A stretch of DNA of 64,000 bases from Ophiodon elongatus (Eukaryota; Chordata; Actinopteri; Perciformes; Hexagrammidae): contig JACSYO010000938.1 in the NCBI GenBank assembly GCA_016806645.1, positions 331,001 through 395,000 of the forward strand, in the 5' to 3' direction. Position numbers and translations under genes: made by a program. Position 1 is the stretch's first letter, and each line of letters starts with the position of its first letter. This document shows positions 44,701-57,944 of this stretch, in pieces. Under the pieces are notes generated by a model, which did not search any database, was not told the origin of the DNA, and was given only the letters and a program-made list of their open reading frames with translations.

Positions 44701-46934
44701 TCTATTTTAGAAATATATGTTAGATTACACACTCATCGTCTCTGCAAGAGCTGTTGAAAAATTCCCTACTACCACGATGCACTTCACGATCAGCGTCTTC
44801 CCATGAGTCATCTGGTCGAACAGGAACCAATTTGAACTGGTTTAGTTATTTTACAGTACAGATTTGTTTGAGGCATGGACGACGTATCTCTGCTTCCTCC
44901 CACTGTACAAGAAAGTCAAAATATACCAGATATGGGTGCTGCCATTTTGACGTAATTTGTCTCTGCAGTAGTAATTGGTTGGTAGAGCCACGGTATCAGT
45001 GAACTGGTGAGGCCAGCACAGCTTAGCGTGAGAGCCACCTAGCTGCCGTTAGCACCACAGTAACGGTTTGGCTAGAAAGACACAACAACTAACCATAATA
45101 AATAATAATCTCTTTAAATTCAATTCAATATGTGTTTCAGAGATGTTATCTGTGCGTATGCTATGAACACACACGTCGGCCCAACAGCTCAGTGGAAATA
45201 TAGCTAAGCTAGCTAGCTACACGGTCAGTGGCTGTATGAACCGTAGACAATTTATAAAGACCTTTATATACAGTCCGTGGTTGAAAGGGACAATCACGAT
45301 ATACGGAAAGTTACAGTTTTCTCTCCTCTCTCTCACAATGCCCGTGTTGACCTCTTCACTCAGAGCGGCTGTCAATCACAGCTCTCAATCAGAACGTCAC
45401 ACTCCCTTTGTAATAGCATCATTTAACAAATGTAAAACTTATCATAAATATGCACACTTGAACAGAAATAGGCATGATAATAACTTTCTAAAATGACATA
45501 AACCATCTCTGGGTAAAATATATTTGAGGTGCATTGGTATTTTTCTATTTGACCCATGTCCCATCTGCTAACATGGAGGGGGTGGGGTTTATGACATATA
45601 CTGCAGCCAGGCACCAGGGGACGATCCAGATGTTTTGGTATATGTCAACATACCAAAGAGCTGGATGTTAACATAATGAGTCAAAAAAGCCATGCACTAA
45701 TATCACCATGTTTGGGAAAGATCTGTGCTTTTCCTACTGTGATATGTCAAAATGACCTACATGTAAAAGTGCTGTGATCACATCGTCTGTCATTATAGGA
45801 GCACTGTGACATCTACAAGGCTGGATTGCAAACCAGGCACACTTCCATTGGGCCCCAGAACGTCAGGGGCCTAAGCACCATGTAAACTGAAATGGCACCA
45901 TAATGGACCATAATATGGCTCCTGCATTATTACCTGTCTTGTAGATGGGACCTTAATAAATGTGTGTTTAATAAATTTACCACAACAAGTGGTCAATTTA
46001 ATTGTGTGCCTCTAATCATGGTTACCATCTCCAATAAAATGATAATAGATATTTTAACATATTTTTCTCAACTCATAAACACCTACAGGATTCCTAGTTT
46101 TCAGATATATTTCATATATTTTATGATTCTCAACCTGCTTTTTCCGGGGGCTACTTTTGCGAATTGACCAGGGGCCTGTAGCCAGTTCATTCTTAAATCA
46201 GTCCCAGCGGCCCCGCACCGGTCACTGATGCAGGGGCGTTCCTAGAATTTGAGAACATCTGGGACATTTTTTGCTAAACAAGCTCTATTTCTCTATGTTG
46301 ATGCTTTTTTTTATTGACTCTGGCACCTTATTTACATTAAAAGTACAAAAACGATTTGGCCGGCATACCATAAGTCGGGTATCACTGCCATGAATGCTTA
46401 AATTAAAAAAATGTAAGCGCCCCAAGCAGAGTAGACACGTTGTTTGTTGCTGTCCTTGGCCTGGTGTTTGCTTGCAGACTGCAAACCATTAGACAGAAAT
46501 TCCAAGTTATAAAAATACACGACTCTAAATAAAAGGAAACAGCAGCTTCAGAGACAGCCTCATGCTATGATTAATTTGCAACCGACTTTATTACACTATG
46601 TGATCCCTTTATATGAAGATGGATTAAAGAGCAGCTGGATCTGGAGATTTAATTAAGATTCAGCATCCACCTTCTGCTGGGGTACCTTTGTTACTTAATT
46701 TAAATTAGACCATAGACCTTGCTAAGTGTTGGATTTAAAACGCTACGATGTGCTGATATCCTTGCTTTGCCCTCCACAGAACACGCCAATTACTACAATA
46801 TTGCAAAACCCATATGTGGGAAATAACCATATTTTGAAATGTGGCGGAATAAATGAGTCTTTACACCTAAGCAGAAAATGAATGCTATTTTTACATAAAA
46901 TATCATATTAAAGGTGGAGTATGGAAGTCTCGTG
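41711..46934. other. Long non-coding stretch, no gene supported
   Basis: Mostly AT-rich unique sequence. 42650-42680 has TATA/ATGC simple runs. Open frames at 42808-43017, 43325-43603 and 43853-44138 (minus) are long for the composition but have no domain or splice support. 45180-45300 shares the TATATACAGTCCGTGG word of R2-type repeats. Near 46232 a CAGGGGCGTTCCTAGAATTT word resembles a hAT MITE end. No RNA gene seen. Confidence 0.35.
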
Positions 46935-47280
46935 CAGTGTTTCTCAAACTTTTTTTCTGGCAACCCACTTTTTAATTACAATAATCCACCGAATTCACAA
47001 TAGGCGTCATCTATAAATTGTGAGAGCAAATAACTGCAAAAATAAACGTTCCTGACCATTTTTCCTGCTATTTCCACATCACAATATTTGCCCACATCAT
47101 TTTATTATCTGGAATAGGTAAACCAGTCATTTTAAAGAGATGCCTGTTTGTTTTATGTATGTGTTCTTGAAAACATATACTAATATTAACTGTTAAACTG
47201 TTAAAATGTTAAACTTAAAAAATAATAATAACCAAATAAATCTATTTAGGTGGAGTTCTTTTCATTTCCTCTCATCATTT
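46935..47280 (+). repeat. hAT-like element end
   Basis: Starts CAGTGTTTCTCAAACTTTTT then CTGGCAACCCACTTTTTAAT, a terminal sequence typical of vertebrate hAT elements. The partner end is not seen; it may be continuous with R3 copy 1 to the right. Confidence 0.45.
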
Positions 47281-47504
47281 AAACATCACACATTCAGGCA
47301 GAGTTGACAGGCTCTCACCAGTTAAACAAAGAGAACGTACACTAGCCTTTCATTTTCGATTCAATGTTATAAGTAGGCTTCAATCATCAGAATAATAGGA
47401 ATATTAAGCTCTTACCAGGGTCCGACAACTATAGATTCTTATGCTATCGTATCAGACATTTCATGCTGGTTTAGTGGATTTAGAGCTAGTCATGGTTAAA
47501 CGTT

Positions 47505-48010
47505 GTGTAATAGTGATACTTGTTACCCGGAGAGTTTTGAACGAGATAAACCTCGTAAGTCTCCATGTAAGTCTCCACGAAAACAAACGAGTACTTTAGC
47601 ACAGCATCAACTAGAGTTTGTACTTCTATGCTATGCTAGCTAATGAAGGTATTTTAAATATATAAACATGTTGCTTTTGCAGTGAAGAAAGACCTACCAG
47701 ACTTTACAGGAACAGTGTCGTTCCTTAATATCAATGTTGTCTGTCACCAACGCCAGGTGATGTGGCGGTTCACTTTTACACTGTGATCTGTAGCTTTAGC
47801 TTCTATCGCTGCTGAATCAGTTTGACATCCTGGATATATTGTTCAAATGCATACTGAAGACCCTTCAGTGTGCTTCTCTCTGGAATCCCTTTTGTTTTTT
47901 TCTAAAAATGTGATATTTATGCAGTGAGTGCAGCTAGTCAGAGCTACCAGGGAGTCCACAATGCCAGACTGAAAGTCTACCGCCCAGCTGCCCCTAGAGG
48001 GTGCAATGTA
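47505..48010 (+). repeat. Dispersed repeat R3, copy 1
   Basis: Matches 55510-56060 in the same orientation along about 500 bp: GTTACCCGGAGAG, TTTGTACTTCTATGCTA, AAAGACCTACC, CCAGGTGATGTGGCGGTTCA, ACACTGTGATCTGTAGCTTT and CAGTTTGACATCCTGGAT. No coding frame is conserved between the copies, so it looks like a non-coding mobile element. Confidence 0.7.
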
Positions 48011-49914
48011 CACCTCACTATTCAAAAGTAGATGGAACGAAATGCTGAAGATTGTATTAGAACATGACTTTTCATACAAATAAATACATTTGGTCAGAGG
48101 TTCATGGATGTGCTCTTTTCTCAGCAATCTGTCCATTCATTTTCATCCACACTAGCGCATAGCTCATGCTAGGGATAGCGAATTTGGTGAAATGGTTTGT
48201 CTGTCCATCATATATATTCCAAACTAAGAAATCTAAAATAGGGACACATTTGGGATTTAAATAAAATGTGTCAACAACTATTCCGACAGTTTGCCATGGA
48301 ATTTGGTACAGACATGTATGTTCCGAGAACAATTTCAAAAAAGGTGTTTGGTGATTCCCTTCCTTTTTACTTATCGCCATCATCACTTTGGTTTATGACC
48401 AAACAGCTGTACTGTGTGTGGAGTCTAATATAGCATGCTAAAATATGATTAACCTTGTTGTCACTGTGAGCATGTTGGTACTCCTCCTTTATTATTTAGT
48501 TAACATCACTGCTATGCTTTGAACTGAAACACAGCCTCACATTGCTGTGGAGTCTTAGTCTTGGAAGTAATTACACAAGGATAACTTTTGAACACGATGG
48601 TGGTAATACTGAAAAGGTCAAATGATCAATACAATTATTACAATTCATCCTTTGGGGAGTATGATTCTCCCATTGATGTACAGTATAGTCATTTCTATGA
48701 AAGTTGCATAGTGGCACAAAAGGCTAAATAAGTTTGACTTCCAAGTATAAAATTCAGATAAAATTCCCCAGATCTTCCCTATCCATTGTGCCCATAAAGT
48801 GTATCCTTTGACCTCACCTCTAAGCCCTTAATCCATCTTTAGTCTTGGGCTCCTTAACATGAACGTAGGAAGGGAAAGAACTCTAGATTCAGCTATTAGT
48901 GCAATTTTACAACTTTTAGGACCTTTCGATTAAAATAAGGGTTACTCAATAGGTTGTACTGGGAAGTGTATTTACCTAAACCTTTTTATATTTAATTTAC
49001 AGACATCTCTTTCCCAATGTAAGTCTATGGAAAAGGCATTTTTGGTCCACAATAACATCACATGACGGACCCGGAAATTGTAAATACACCGATTTTCCTC
49101 TATGTAAAATTTGCTTTAAAGCCCAGCACTCTTCCTGGGGGCTAATATTCTCCACAACATAACTGACAATCTGGCAGTCACTGTTATAATGATATATTTA
49201 TTCCAGAGCAACCGATTAACAAACCAATACTTCTACTTTTTGGCCCGACTATTATGTCAAAACACTGCAGATCATGCTCAAGTTCAAAAACAGCAAAACA
49301 CCTGAAATATCTATATACACTTACAAAAGTCACATTTTAGTGGGAGCAAGAAGTCATCATTGGATGTTTAATTTTTTTGAAAGTTTCAAGCACCTCATTT
49401 TCCAGAGAAGCCTGTCAGACAATAATGATTTTATGTCGGGTGAGATGGAGGTGATGAAGAATTCCACTAAATGTTGTTGAGTCCAACTTTTTTTGATTGC
49501 AGTTCTCAGTTACTGCTGCCAAGGTCGACTTTGGATTTTGTTTTCAAACTTAGAAATCGTCATTTAAGTGTGGACACCAGAGTTTATTCTTGGAAGTGTA
49601 AGCCATCTTTGTTTTGAAGTTGTGATGCAGATTGACAAAACTGCTTAACAAAAAACTTTTTTTCATTTCACCATCCAAAGCTAAAAGGTTTTCAAAGCCT
49701 CTGAACATCTTCTCTATTGTGGTGCATATACAGATACCAAGCTGGTGTCAACAAATACCGTATGACTCACATTCTTAATAAGTCATTTGTCATTTTCTGC
49801 CATTTCTACAATGTAAACCCATAGCTGAGAATATGCTACACTCAGAACTAGTGACGGAGTATAACGAGCAATGCTCCGGGCAAGGGATGAAGAATAAATG
49901 ATATACATACAAAG
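48011..49914. other. Non-coding stretch, no gene supported
   Basis: A minus-strand open frame of 94 codons (48102-48386) has no recognisable domain. 48990-49150 includes CCAATGTAAGTCTATGG, a word found in many fish repeats. Nothing else recognised. Confidence 0.35.
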
Positions 49915-50230
49915 TGAGTAATGGTGGGTGAGAGGGGAGGTGGATGGGTGAAACAAACACAGGACTTTCACCCAGATGTCCAGTGTTTGTGAAACCAAAA
50001 GTGTTGCTGACTTATTTTGAAGTTACATCAGTGAGGTTTGTGACGTGTTTTTCTGTGGTTATATTAAGTTGTTTATGTATGTATTTTACTCAGTTAACTC
50101 AGTAAACATGATGTTTTTCCTCAACCTAACTACGTGGTTTCGCTGCCTAAACATAGCCGACTATTTCACGCTAACAGCGTGGCGTGAAATTACATGCAAA
50201 ACTGTCATAAAAGGCGGAATGTCCTTATAA
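49915..50230 (+). repeat. Dispersed repeat R1, copy 10
   Basis: GGTGAAACAAACACAGGACT, TTTCACCCAGATGTCCAGTG and GTGAAACCAAAAG, then CAACCTAACTACGTGGTTTC and CTGCCTAAACATAG, in the order expected for the reverse complement of copy 7. Confidence 0.55.
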
Positions 50231-53099
50231 GTAGTGTGCTATTCATACGCCATTGCAGATACACATTTACTGTAGATCTAATTAGAAAGGCATCGGACTG
50301 ACAGACAAACTAACACAGGCCAGGCCGTTGGTGACATTTGGATTCCTGTTGTAATAAATAGTCTTAAAAGTAGGAAAATAACGTGCTGATGTCTGAGGCA
50401 GCAGGGCGAACAAAATGATTGACATCTCAATATACGCCACATGTAGGATGTAGATTTAATCTGAATTCAGGGCGGAGGCTTAATGTTCTGACTCAACCCT
50501 TCCTATCTCTGCCTACAGTTAGCTCATCAGAGCTGTGACAGGTCCATTTCTGCTGCTGCTTGCCTGAGATTACATTATGACCACATCTGCTATGTATGAC
50601 AGCCAGCCAGGCCACATGGTCCGATTCACAGCCTCCCATATGTCAAACCGCTTGTGTTGGAAAGCAAATTAAAGATTTTGCTTGAATAATAATTCAGAAA
50701 AGAACAAAAAGTAGCGTGGTGCTCTCCATGGCTCACACAAAAGCCTTAACTGAATGTTAATTGCATTATTCACCTCTTTTCTTGTGTCCACAGATCGTCT
50801 CACTACTGGCTCTACAATGGAATCTACTGCTCAGCTTCACTCTGAAACTGTCTCAGATTATTCACAGCTATTGCTATTGTTAAAATGTTTCAATTAAATG
50901 AGTTAAATATGCATTCAATTACATAGTTTTAAAATACATCCCGCTATGTATTCATTTAATTTTATTGTGTGAAGGCCAATTTCGATCCCATTTCCATCTG
51001 GTATTATAAGACACTCTCAATCCCAACTCGTCAAATACAGACGATTGGTCAGTTTTAAACTCTGATGCCTTCCCCTCTAGCATGTTGGACGTGTCAGGGT
51101 CATAGCGTGAACTTCCGCTATAAGGGACGGGCTAATCAGAGCCTTTCATCATACTGCACTATTTGTAATCAGTAGACACTGAATTACTTTCAGACATTCA
51201 TTTCTTCAGGTATGTCATCACAAAAACAACAATATGTTAGAGTCAAAAGGTGTTTGAAAACAGCTTATCTGTTTTTACGCAGAGCATATAGTACAGATTC
51301 CGGGCTCAAATTAATTTCAAGACTATATAGTGGACTCTAGGAGGTAAAAAAAAGTACCACCTATACATGTTGTTGTTGGATTTGGTGTGGGATTTATACA
51401 GAATTGTATATATATATTGAACAAAAATATATTTTAGTAAGGACAAACTCTTTTTTTTGGCTTCGACAAATACTCTCAGTATTCCACACAAGTATTTTGT
51501 TTTAATATTTGTGGGTAGAAGGGTAACTGCTTGGCAGTTACAGTGAAATTACATAAACTAGACAGTATAATAGCATTCATACAATCCTAATAATGGAAAG
51601 AATCACCTTCTCCATTTGTCAAAAATGTGTTTCTTTCGATTAAATGTTTATTCATTTAGTCTTTATCTTAAATGAAAAACACCCCATGCTTGATTTTGTG
51701 TTGAGATGAATCGTTCTGTAAAATGATCCAACTAAAGATAAATATGTATACTGCTGCTGTACTGTGATCCCAAATAAAGGACAAAAATGTAAAAATAAAT
51801 CAATAAACTTCTGTGACCTCAGGAAATCAGTTAGTACAGAGAGTTGAAGTTATGTAAAAAAACTATGACAAAATAACTCAATGTTGACTTGGTTTCACAC
51901 AGGACATGGACAGTGGTCTCCTGGGTGAATGTCTGTTTGTTTGACCAGTCCATCTTTACCTCCCACCCACACTATGTAGACTTTCTTCTTCTTTATAACC
52001 TCAAGCATACCACGCCCTTCTTTCTGCAATCCAATCCATATGTTTCTATTATTTTAGATTATTATTTTCATACATAGACACATATTCCTACATACATACA
52101 TATATACATACAAACATACATAGGTTAATCAATGCATGAAGAAGAAAATAATGTGTATTTTTGAGTCATTACCTCATTCACTATTCCCTAATAAACTGAC
52201 CAATGTCATATTGCCAAACAACATTTGCTGGGACTACTTTTTGATAAACTACAGTTTGTCCATTTGTCCTGCATGTCTCCAGCTGTAGAGTGGGTTGTCA
52301 GGTATGATCAGTGAGCACATACTTTGGTTGACTTGACAATACCTGGCCACCTCACTGTGACGAAGCTGCGCCACTTTTACGTTTACATTTCTCTGGGTTA
52401 AAGGATTTCACGAACAGTTCTGAAAATTACAAAAAAGGCAGAATTATTTATATTTATGTGATCAAATCTTCAAATAATGATTTGGGCATTCTGGATTTTT
52501 GTTCACAGAGTGCCAACATGGAAAGAAACTTTACCAAGTTGTTTTCAAAGTTTTCCACACTCAAGAGTGAGAAGCCACATGTGAGACTTATTTCTTAATA
52601 AGACATTTGTTATTAAAAGATTCATCAGCAGTGGCTGGGAATGTGTGAACCCATTTTTGGAGTTGACAGATGCCCTTTGGTTAAGTGACTCTCCCTGTTG
52701 AGCTAGCCCCATGCAACATCTATCAGTTGGCCTTAAAAAAGTCGATAAAATAAGGGCCGCCTACAAATGAACACATTTACCACTTCAGTTGTCTGCCTCA
52801 CCTATGCAGGGAGGTGCTCCGGGGAACAGGGAGAGGGACACTCTTTGACGGCTGGCCTGATTGAAATAATGTAAGACTTTGAACTTGAAGGAGGAGGGGG
52901 TGCTCTCTGTCTGCCCTGTGTGGCCTACAATGCTTCAAAGCCCGGGATCAATAATGCTCCTGTGAGCTGCTCAGCGTGTGGTGACCAACAGGCTTTATTC
53001 CACATGCTTCTGATGCTTTGAATGTGAGAGCATGATGTGAAATTTGAATTAGACTGTATTCTAGTCCAGGGTGTTCCTCTCTCTCACTTTCTCTCTCTC

Positions 53100-53101
<2 letters not shown>
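50231..53101. other. Non-coding stretch with two R1 fragments and a CATA run
   Basis: An R1 word (CCCAACTCGTCAAATACAG) lies at about 51023-51041 and an R1 module (TTGGTTTCACACAGGACATG, GGTCTCCTGGGTGAATGTC) at 51887-51975, both in the orientation of copy 7. A (CATA)n tract is at 52090-52122. No gene is seen. Confidence 0.4.

Positions 53102-53178
<77 letters not shown>
53102..53178. repeat. (CA)n microsatellite
   Basis: About 38 CA units interrupted once by CG near 53141. Confidence 0.97.
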
Positions 53179-53179
<1 letters not shown>

Positions 53180-53718
53180 CCCTGTACTTCTATCTTCATA
53201 AGGACCCTAACCGTAACCATCACAATAAATACCTAACCCAAACCCTTACCTGATCCTGAACCTAATTCAAACCTGAACCTTAAAACCAAGTCTTAACCCT
53301 CAAACAGGCCTTTAAAGAAGTGAGGGCCGGCCAAAATGTCCTGACTTTCTAAAAATGTCCTTAATCTGTGGTGGTAAAAAGTGTTTACGTCCTCACTATG
53401 TAGTAACTACAAGAACATACACACACTCATGTAATTGTATACACTTTTTTGTTACATAAATTCATCTCCTTTCATTAACATATACAGCCTTCATTTATGC
53501 AAGTCTTAACCCTCAAACAGGCCTCTGAAGAAGTGAGGGCCGGCCAAAATGTCCTGACTTTCCAAAAATGTCCTCACTGTGGTTAAAAACATGTTTTGGT
53601 CCTCACTATGTAGCAACTACAAGATTCCACAGAGACACACACACTAATATCACGTATGTTTTTTTTTGGTTACGTGAATTCAGTTCATTTGATCAACATA
53701 CACAGCCTTCATTTCTGC
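53179..53718 (+). repeat. CA-anchored dispersed repeat with tandem duplication
   Basis: Begins at the CA tract with CTAACC-type words (53205-53285), then two copies of a roughly 213-bp unit starting at 53287 and 53500: AAGTCTTAACCCTCAAACAG, GTGAGGGCCGGCCAAAATGT, TCCTCACTATGTAG, CAACTACAAG and CAGCCTTCATTT. Similar sequences beside CA tracts are widespread in teleosts. The family class is not known to me. Confidence 0.7.
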
Positions 53719-53749
53719 AGATAAACTGAACACTCCACTCTTCAGTAAC

Positions 53750-54060
53750 TTTTCCTGTCCCCAGGCCCATGCATGTCTTTCCAGATCTACCATTCAAAAC
53801 CCGCCCACCTGATGCCCTCGGACGTGCCTTCCTCGTCACCTGCTCTCCATACCAACCAGCACACCTGCCATTCCCGCATCAAACCACCCTTGTTCCTCAT
53901 CAGGCAGACTTTATGTTCTCTGCCAGGGTCCTGTTGCACCACGTTTGCAACATGCAACCCTGGAACAAACACATAAAGGCATCAACCAATCATGTTACCA
54001 CATAGAACAGATCCACTCCTTCCATTTTTACCTGTCACAATAAAAGCCCTGGACATATAA
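53750..54060 (+). other. Possible LTR-like or transcript 3' end
   Basis: Pyrimidine-rich sequence with two overlapping frames (67 and 78 codons, no domains), followed by TACCTGTCACAATAAAAGCC, an AATAAA poly(A)-signal context near 54039. It could be an LTR fragment or a non-coding transcript end; evidence is weak. Confidence 0.2.
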
Positions 54061-55194
54061 TAACTTCAGCCAGGTTTTTTTTTCGAATGTTGGTGTTGTT
54101 CATCTGTCAAGCCCCTGGGTTGTAAAAGCTTTTAAGCATCAGAACAGCTAGGATCATAATGCCACTGTATGCTCTTAACTTGTCTCCATTATTAGTGCCC
54201 CCATTTGCAAATACACGTACTCCTTGCACACCACAATGTTTGTCAGATATTGTAGCCGGGTTGTTATAAATGTTCCCATTATACTGCCACTGAGTCTTCA
54301 TGAAGCCACATGTTGTTGACAAAGGTGAGAGCCTTTGTACAGAACTGCAGAGACACACTGCGTTCAGTCCCAGAAGGGTGGAGACCTCTGGCCAATTTGC
54401 AGAGACGACGCTCAGAAGTCCATTCTAACCTTCAGAGCTAATTCCACTCAGCGCTCCTCTACCGCTGTCATCTTCATTTATTATCCCTGCACTTATTTGA
54501 GAGGTCAATGCAGAGGTCAGAGTCGTTGACCTGCCAAGGTGGACATCCATCCGGCCCCTCGCTCTCTGCCATATGCCCCTCGTGCCCTTTCAGGTGTGTG
54601 TTTCAGGTCATCCAGCCAATTAGGTAGCTCATGGGTATGCAAAGGCAGCGGCGCTCATTAAAGCAACATGACTTCAGTTTTTCAGGCCTGCCAAACAGGA
54701 TTTCTTCTCAAAAGAAAAAAAGGAGTGAAAAAAAGAATGAAATCATTTTATTTGCAATACTGCAGCATGTCCTAATTATGCTCTTTTTAATTGGTTTTAA
54801 GTTTGCCATAGAATCAAAAGTTGTCAAATTCAGTTGAGTTTATGAAACATTTCATCTGGAGTTTGTTGATTAATTAGTTTATTGGCATGTGTTTACATAC
54901 AGTACTTCAGATAAGTGCCCACATTTTGCTTGGGGCAGAACAGCAACTGGGTCAAAACACTGACTCCAATTAAAAGGAAGGGGCTGCCATTCTAGGTTAA
55001 AGAGAAGTGTTATTGTAAAATGAAGCGTGGACTCATTCTTGACATTGGGAACATATATTTCAAATTAAATATTCTACACTCAACTTCCATACTAGGTTTT
55101 CCTGAAGTCCATATCCCCCTATTCGTCAACAAATAAGCCTTGCTCATCACATGATCTAAGTATGTCACCATGGGAATTTGACATATAGGGCCTG
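54061..55194. other. Non-coding stretch, no gene seen
   Basis: No recognised repeat, RNA gene or splice-flanked coding frame. Confidence 0.45.
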
Positions 55195-55385
55195 ATTCAG
55201 ACTTAGACTCGAGACTGGGTTTCCAGCCTGGCTGCAGCATTCTGCACAGGTTGAAGGCGGGGCTGCTTGACTGAGAAAGAGCATTGCAGTAGTCTAGGCG
55301 TGACAAGATGAGGGCATAGATCAGTAATTCTAGATCTCTGGTTGACAGCATTGATTTGATTTTCCTGATGTTTTCATGATGTATG
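55195..55385 (-). mobile_element. L2-like LINE reverse-transcriptase fragment
   Basis: On the minus strand, NIRKIKSMLSTRDLELLIYA then LILSRLDYCNAL, a frame change, and LQPVQNAAARLE. This matches the conserved post-palm region of fish L2 ORF2 (KLxxAxIxSRLDYCNAL...LQLVQNAAAR). Both ends are truncated and the frame is broken. Confidence 0.75.
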
Positions 55386-55509
55386 ATGTTCGCATCGTGT
55401 ATTGATTTTGCTCTGTTTCAGTGCTCAGACAGCACCTCACCTACACACTACACACGGAGCTGAATCCACGTCCATGGGAAACAATGCATGTGATCAGTAA
55501 ATGACAAAT

Positions 55510-56060
55510 GAATAGTGGTACTAGTTACCCGGAGAGGCTGGAAAGAGATATACATTCCTAAAACGTTCACTACATTTCTACCTAGAAACCTGTGGAGCTT
55601 ATATTAGCAGAGTACATTAGCACAGCATTAACTAACATTTGTACTTCTTTGCTACGCTAGGTACTGAAGGTAAACTGATTGTATATACATGCGGCTTTAG
55701 CTTTTTAATGATTCAGTGATAAAGACCTACCCGGCTTTACAGGATCAGTGTTCCTTCATTTCATCTTTCATGTCTTCTGTCTCGATCTCCAGGTGATGAG
55801 GTGGTTCACTTTCACACTGTGATCTGTAGCTTCAGCTTCTATCTTTATCTTTTTAACCTGTTTTCACTGCTGAGCCAGTTTGACTTCCTGGATTTATCCT
55901 TCAAACACATATTGAAGACCTTTCTGTCTTTTTCTCTATGAAATCCATTTTTCTCTTTTTCCAAAGGTTTGATCATATTTATTCAGAGCGTGAAGTTAGT
56001 GACAGTGTGGGCTCCATGGTATCTCTGACTGCTTGATGGAGTAGTAGCGGGGGGTGGGGC
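55510..56060 (+). repeat. Dispersed repeat R3, copy 2
   Basis: Direct-orientation match to 47505-48010: GTTACCCGGAGAG, CAGCATTAACTAAC, TTTGTACTTCTTTGCTACG, AAAGACCTACCCGGCTTTAC, CCAGGTGATGAGGTGGTTCA and ACACTGTGATCTGTAGCTTC. It has a short insertion (TTTTTAACCTGTTTTCA) relative to copy 1. Confidence 0.7.
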
Positions 56061-57944
56061 TTAACAAAGGGTCAATTCTACAACTGGGACCACAATTATT
56101 AATATTCTTTTCAGATTATTTTTTGGGCCCTTGTCTCTTTCGTGATAGCAAAGGGGGGAGCTAGCGGTCGCCCCAGCACACACTTTTGGACAGCCCTCCC
56201 ATCAAAGCATTTATGGCGTTGCATTTGGGTTATTCACACAAAACTGACAGAAGGTCTTGCATTGAGAATGACATCACACCAGGCCAATCTTCAGACGTGA
56301 TTCTGTTTCTGATATTGGAAAGGTTTCGGGGGCCTCTTCAAAGAGTCATCAGATCCGCAGTAAATGTATGCAGTCACTGATTGTAGCCATTCTGCTCTGA
56401 GACAGGTGATCAATTTGTCTTGTTTTTACTAAAAAAAGAATTGTCCTCATAAGGACGGACCCTTTTGTAATAGTACTAAACAAACGCCAACTCAAAGAGC
56501 TCAGATAATGTTTTATGCTGACGCAGTAAGATGTGGTTTTGAACTGCAGCTCAAACCTCCAACAGTGAACCAAATCCTCTGTTTTACATGAGCCACTATC
56601 TTATGACATAAATCTACTTGCTGTGGGTTACACAACTGTTGTGAATACATGTCATGTAAAACCAGGGTGAGATAAATGACATTGTACGTCTTGCTCTATA
56701 AGGCCCCATCATTAGATAAAGCCATGTGCTTTTACAAGGATCCCGGTCTTCACAGATGGCTACTTTAACAAGGCGAAAACAAATATGGGAGACAAGAGCA
56801 GCATAAAACGGGCAATGAAAACCGCTCAGCCTTGATGCTATCTGCTTCAGCGGGCCAGGCTTTTTCACGCTCAATTTAAAGTTTGAGGAAGTAAAAATCG
56901 CTTGTGTGCTTTTGATCTGCCTCGCTACAGTTTGCTTTCTACGACACGCCATGAGGGAGATTCACTCAGGTGTGTCAGATACAAAGGGCGGTGAGTATTG
57001 CGCACTCCTTTCCCTGCAAAACAATTTCACCTCAAGCCCATCACAGTGGAATGAGGAAGTGATGGCTTTTCTTTTGCATTTTGAATGGATTGATGTGTGT
57101 AACAGAGAGAAAGCTCAACCATTTTACTAAACAAGCGGCTACGTGGTTTGATTATAGAAACCGAGTAGGAGATGGCATGGGAACTGTGGATTCTGGTGTC
57201 AAAGTCAGACCATTTGGGAACATGCCATTTCCCTCGTGTTGGTTGTTGGTCCTCGATTCCTTCTTTGATGCAGAAATCCTGCTGATCCGCCCTCATTAAA
57301 GATGTTGAAATGCTCTAATTTCTGTTTGGAGGAGCCAGAAGAGGCTTGAGGAAAGATCGGATACAGATGTCTTTTACCAGACTGACACAGTTAGGACGGG
57401 CCAGTGCAGCTGTATTAATCACAGTTCATACATTGTATTTGTTCTCTGATTCACCCTCAACTTAGTACTAAAAGTCTTAATCGTAGGCCTGTTTAAGAAA
57501 GGAAATACAAAAAACTTTGTTAATTTTGTGGAAGAATGTCCTTCTCGTGATCTGTTATTTCCATTTTTAACCTGCATCTCAGAATCAGGGAAAGTAGGAC
57601 ATTATTTTTTATTCACAGCATTCCAGCTTGTAATGGTTGCCTATTGTCTGACAGCAATAAACACATTTTAATTGTCTATTTGCATTTTTTCCATTCAGTC
57701 ACATGTGATGTGTGAAATCAACCACAGTGTGTCAGACTGAAACTACTTTGATGTGAGTTATTATTTCATGATTTCTATTTATCTCTAAAACATTCAGGCC
57801 ACATCATTTTTCTATGAATTATAGCAAATTGATTTTACTTTCTAATTTATTAATTTACAAGCAAAACGTGAATTAATACAAGTTTGTAGTACAGTCAAAA
57901 TGTCTGTTTTGTCATGTGTAAGACGTCAACAAAAATAGAGTACA
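56061..57944. other. Non-coding stretch, no gene supported
   Basis: The 56600-57300 block is non-repetitive with overlapping frames of 70-112 codons on both strands and no splice support. It might be conserved non-coding DNA. Confidence 0.35.
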
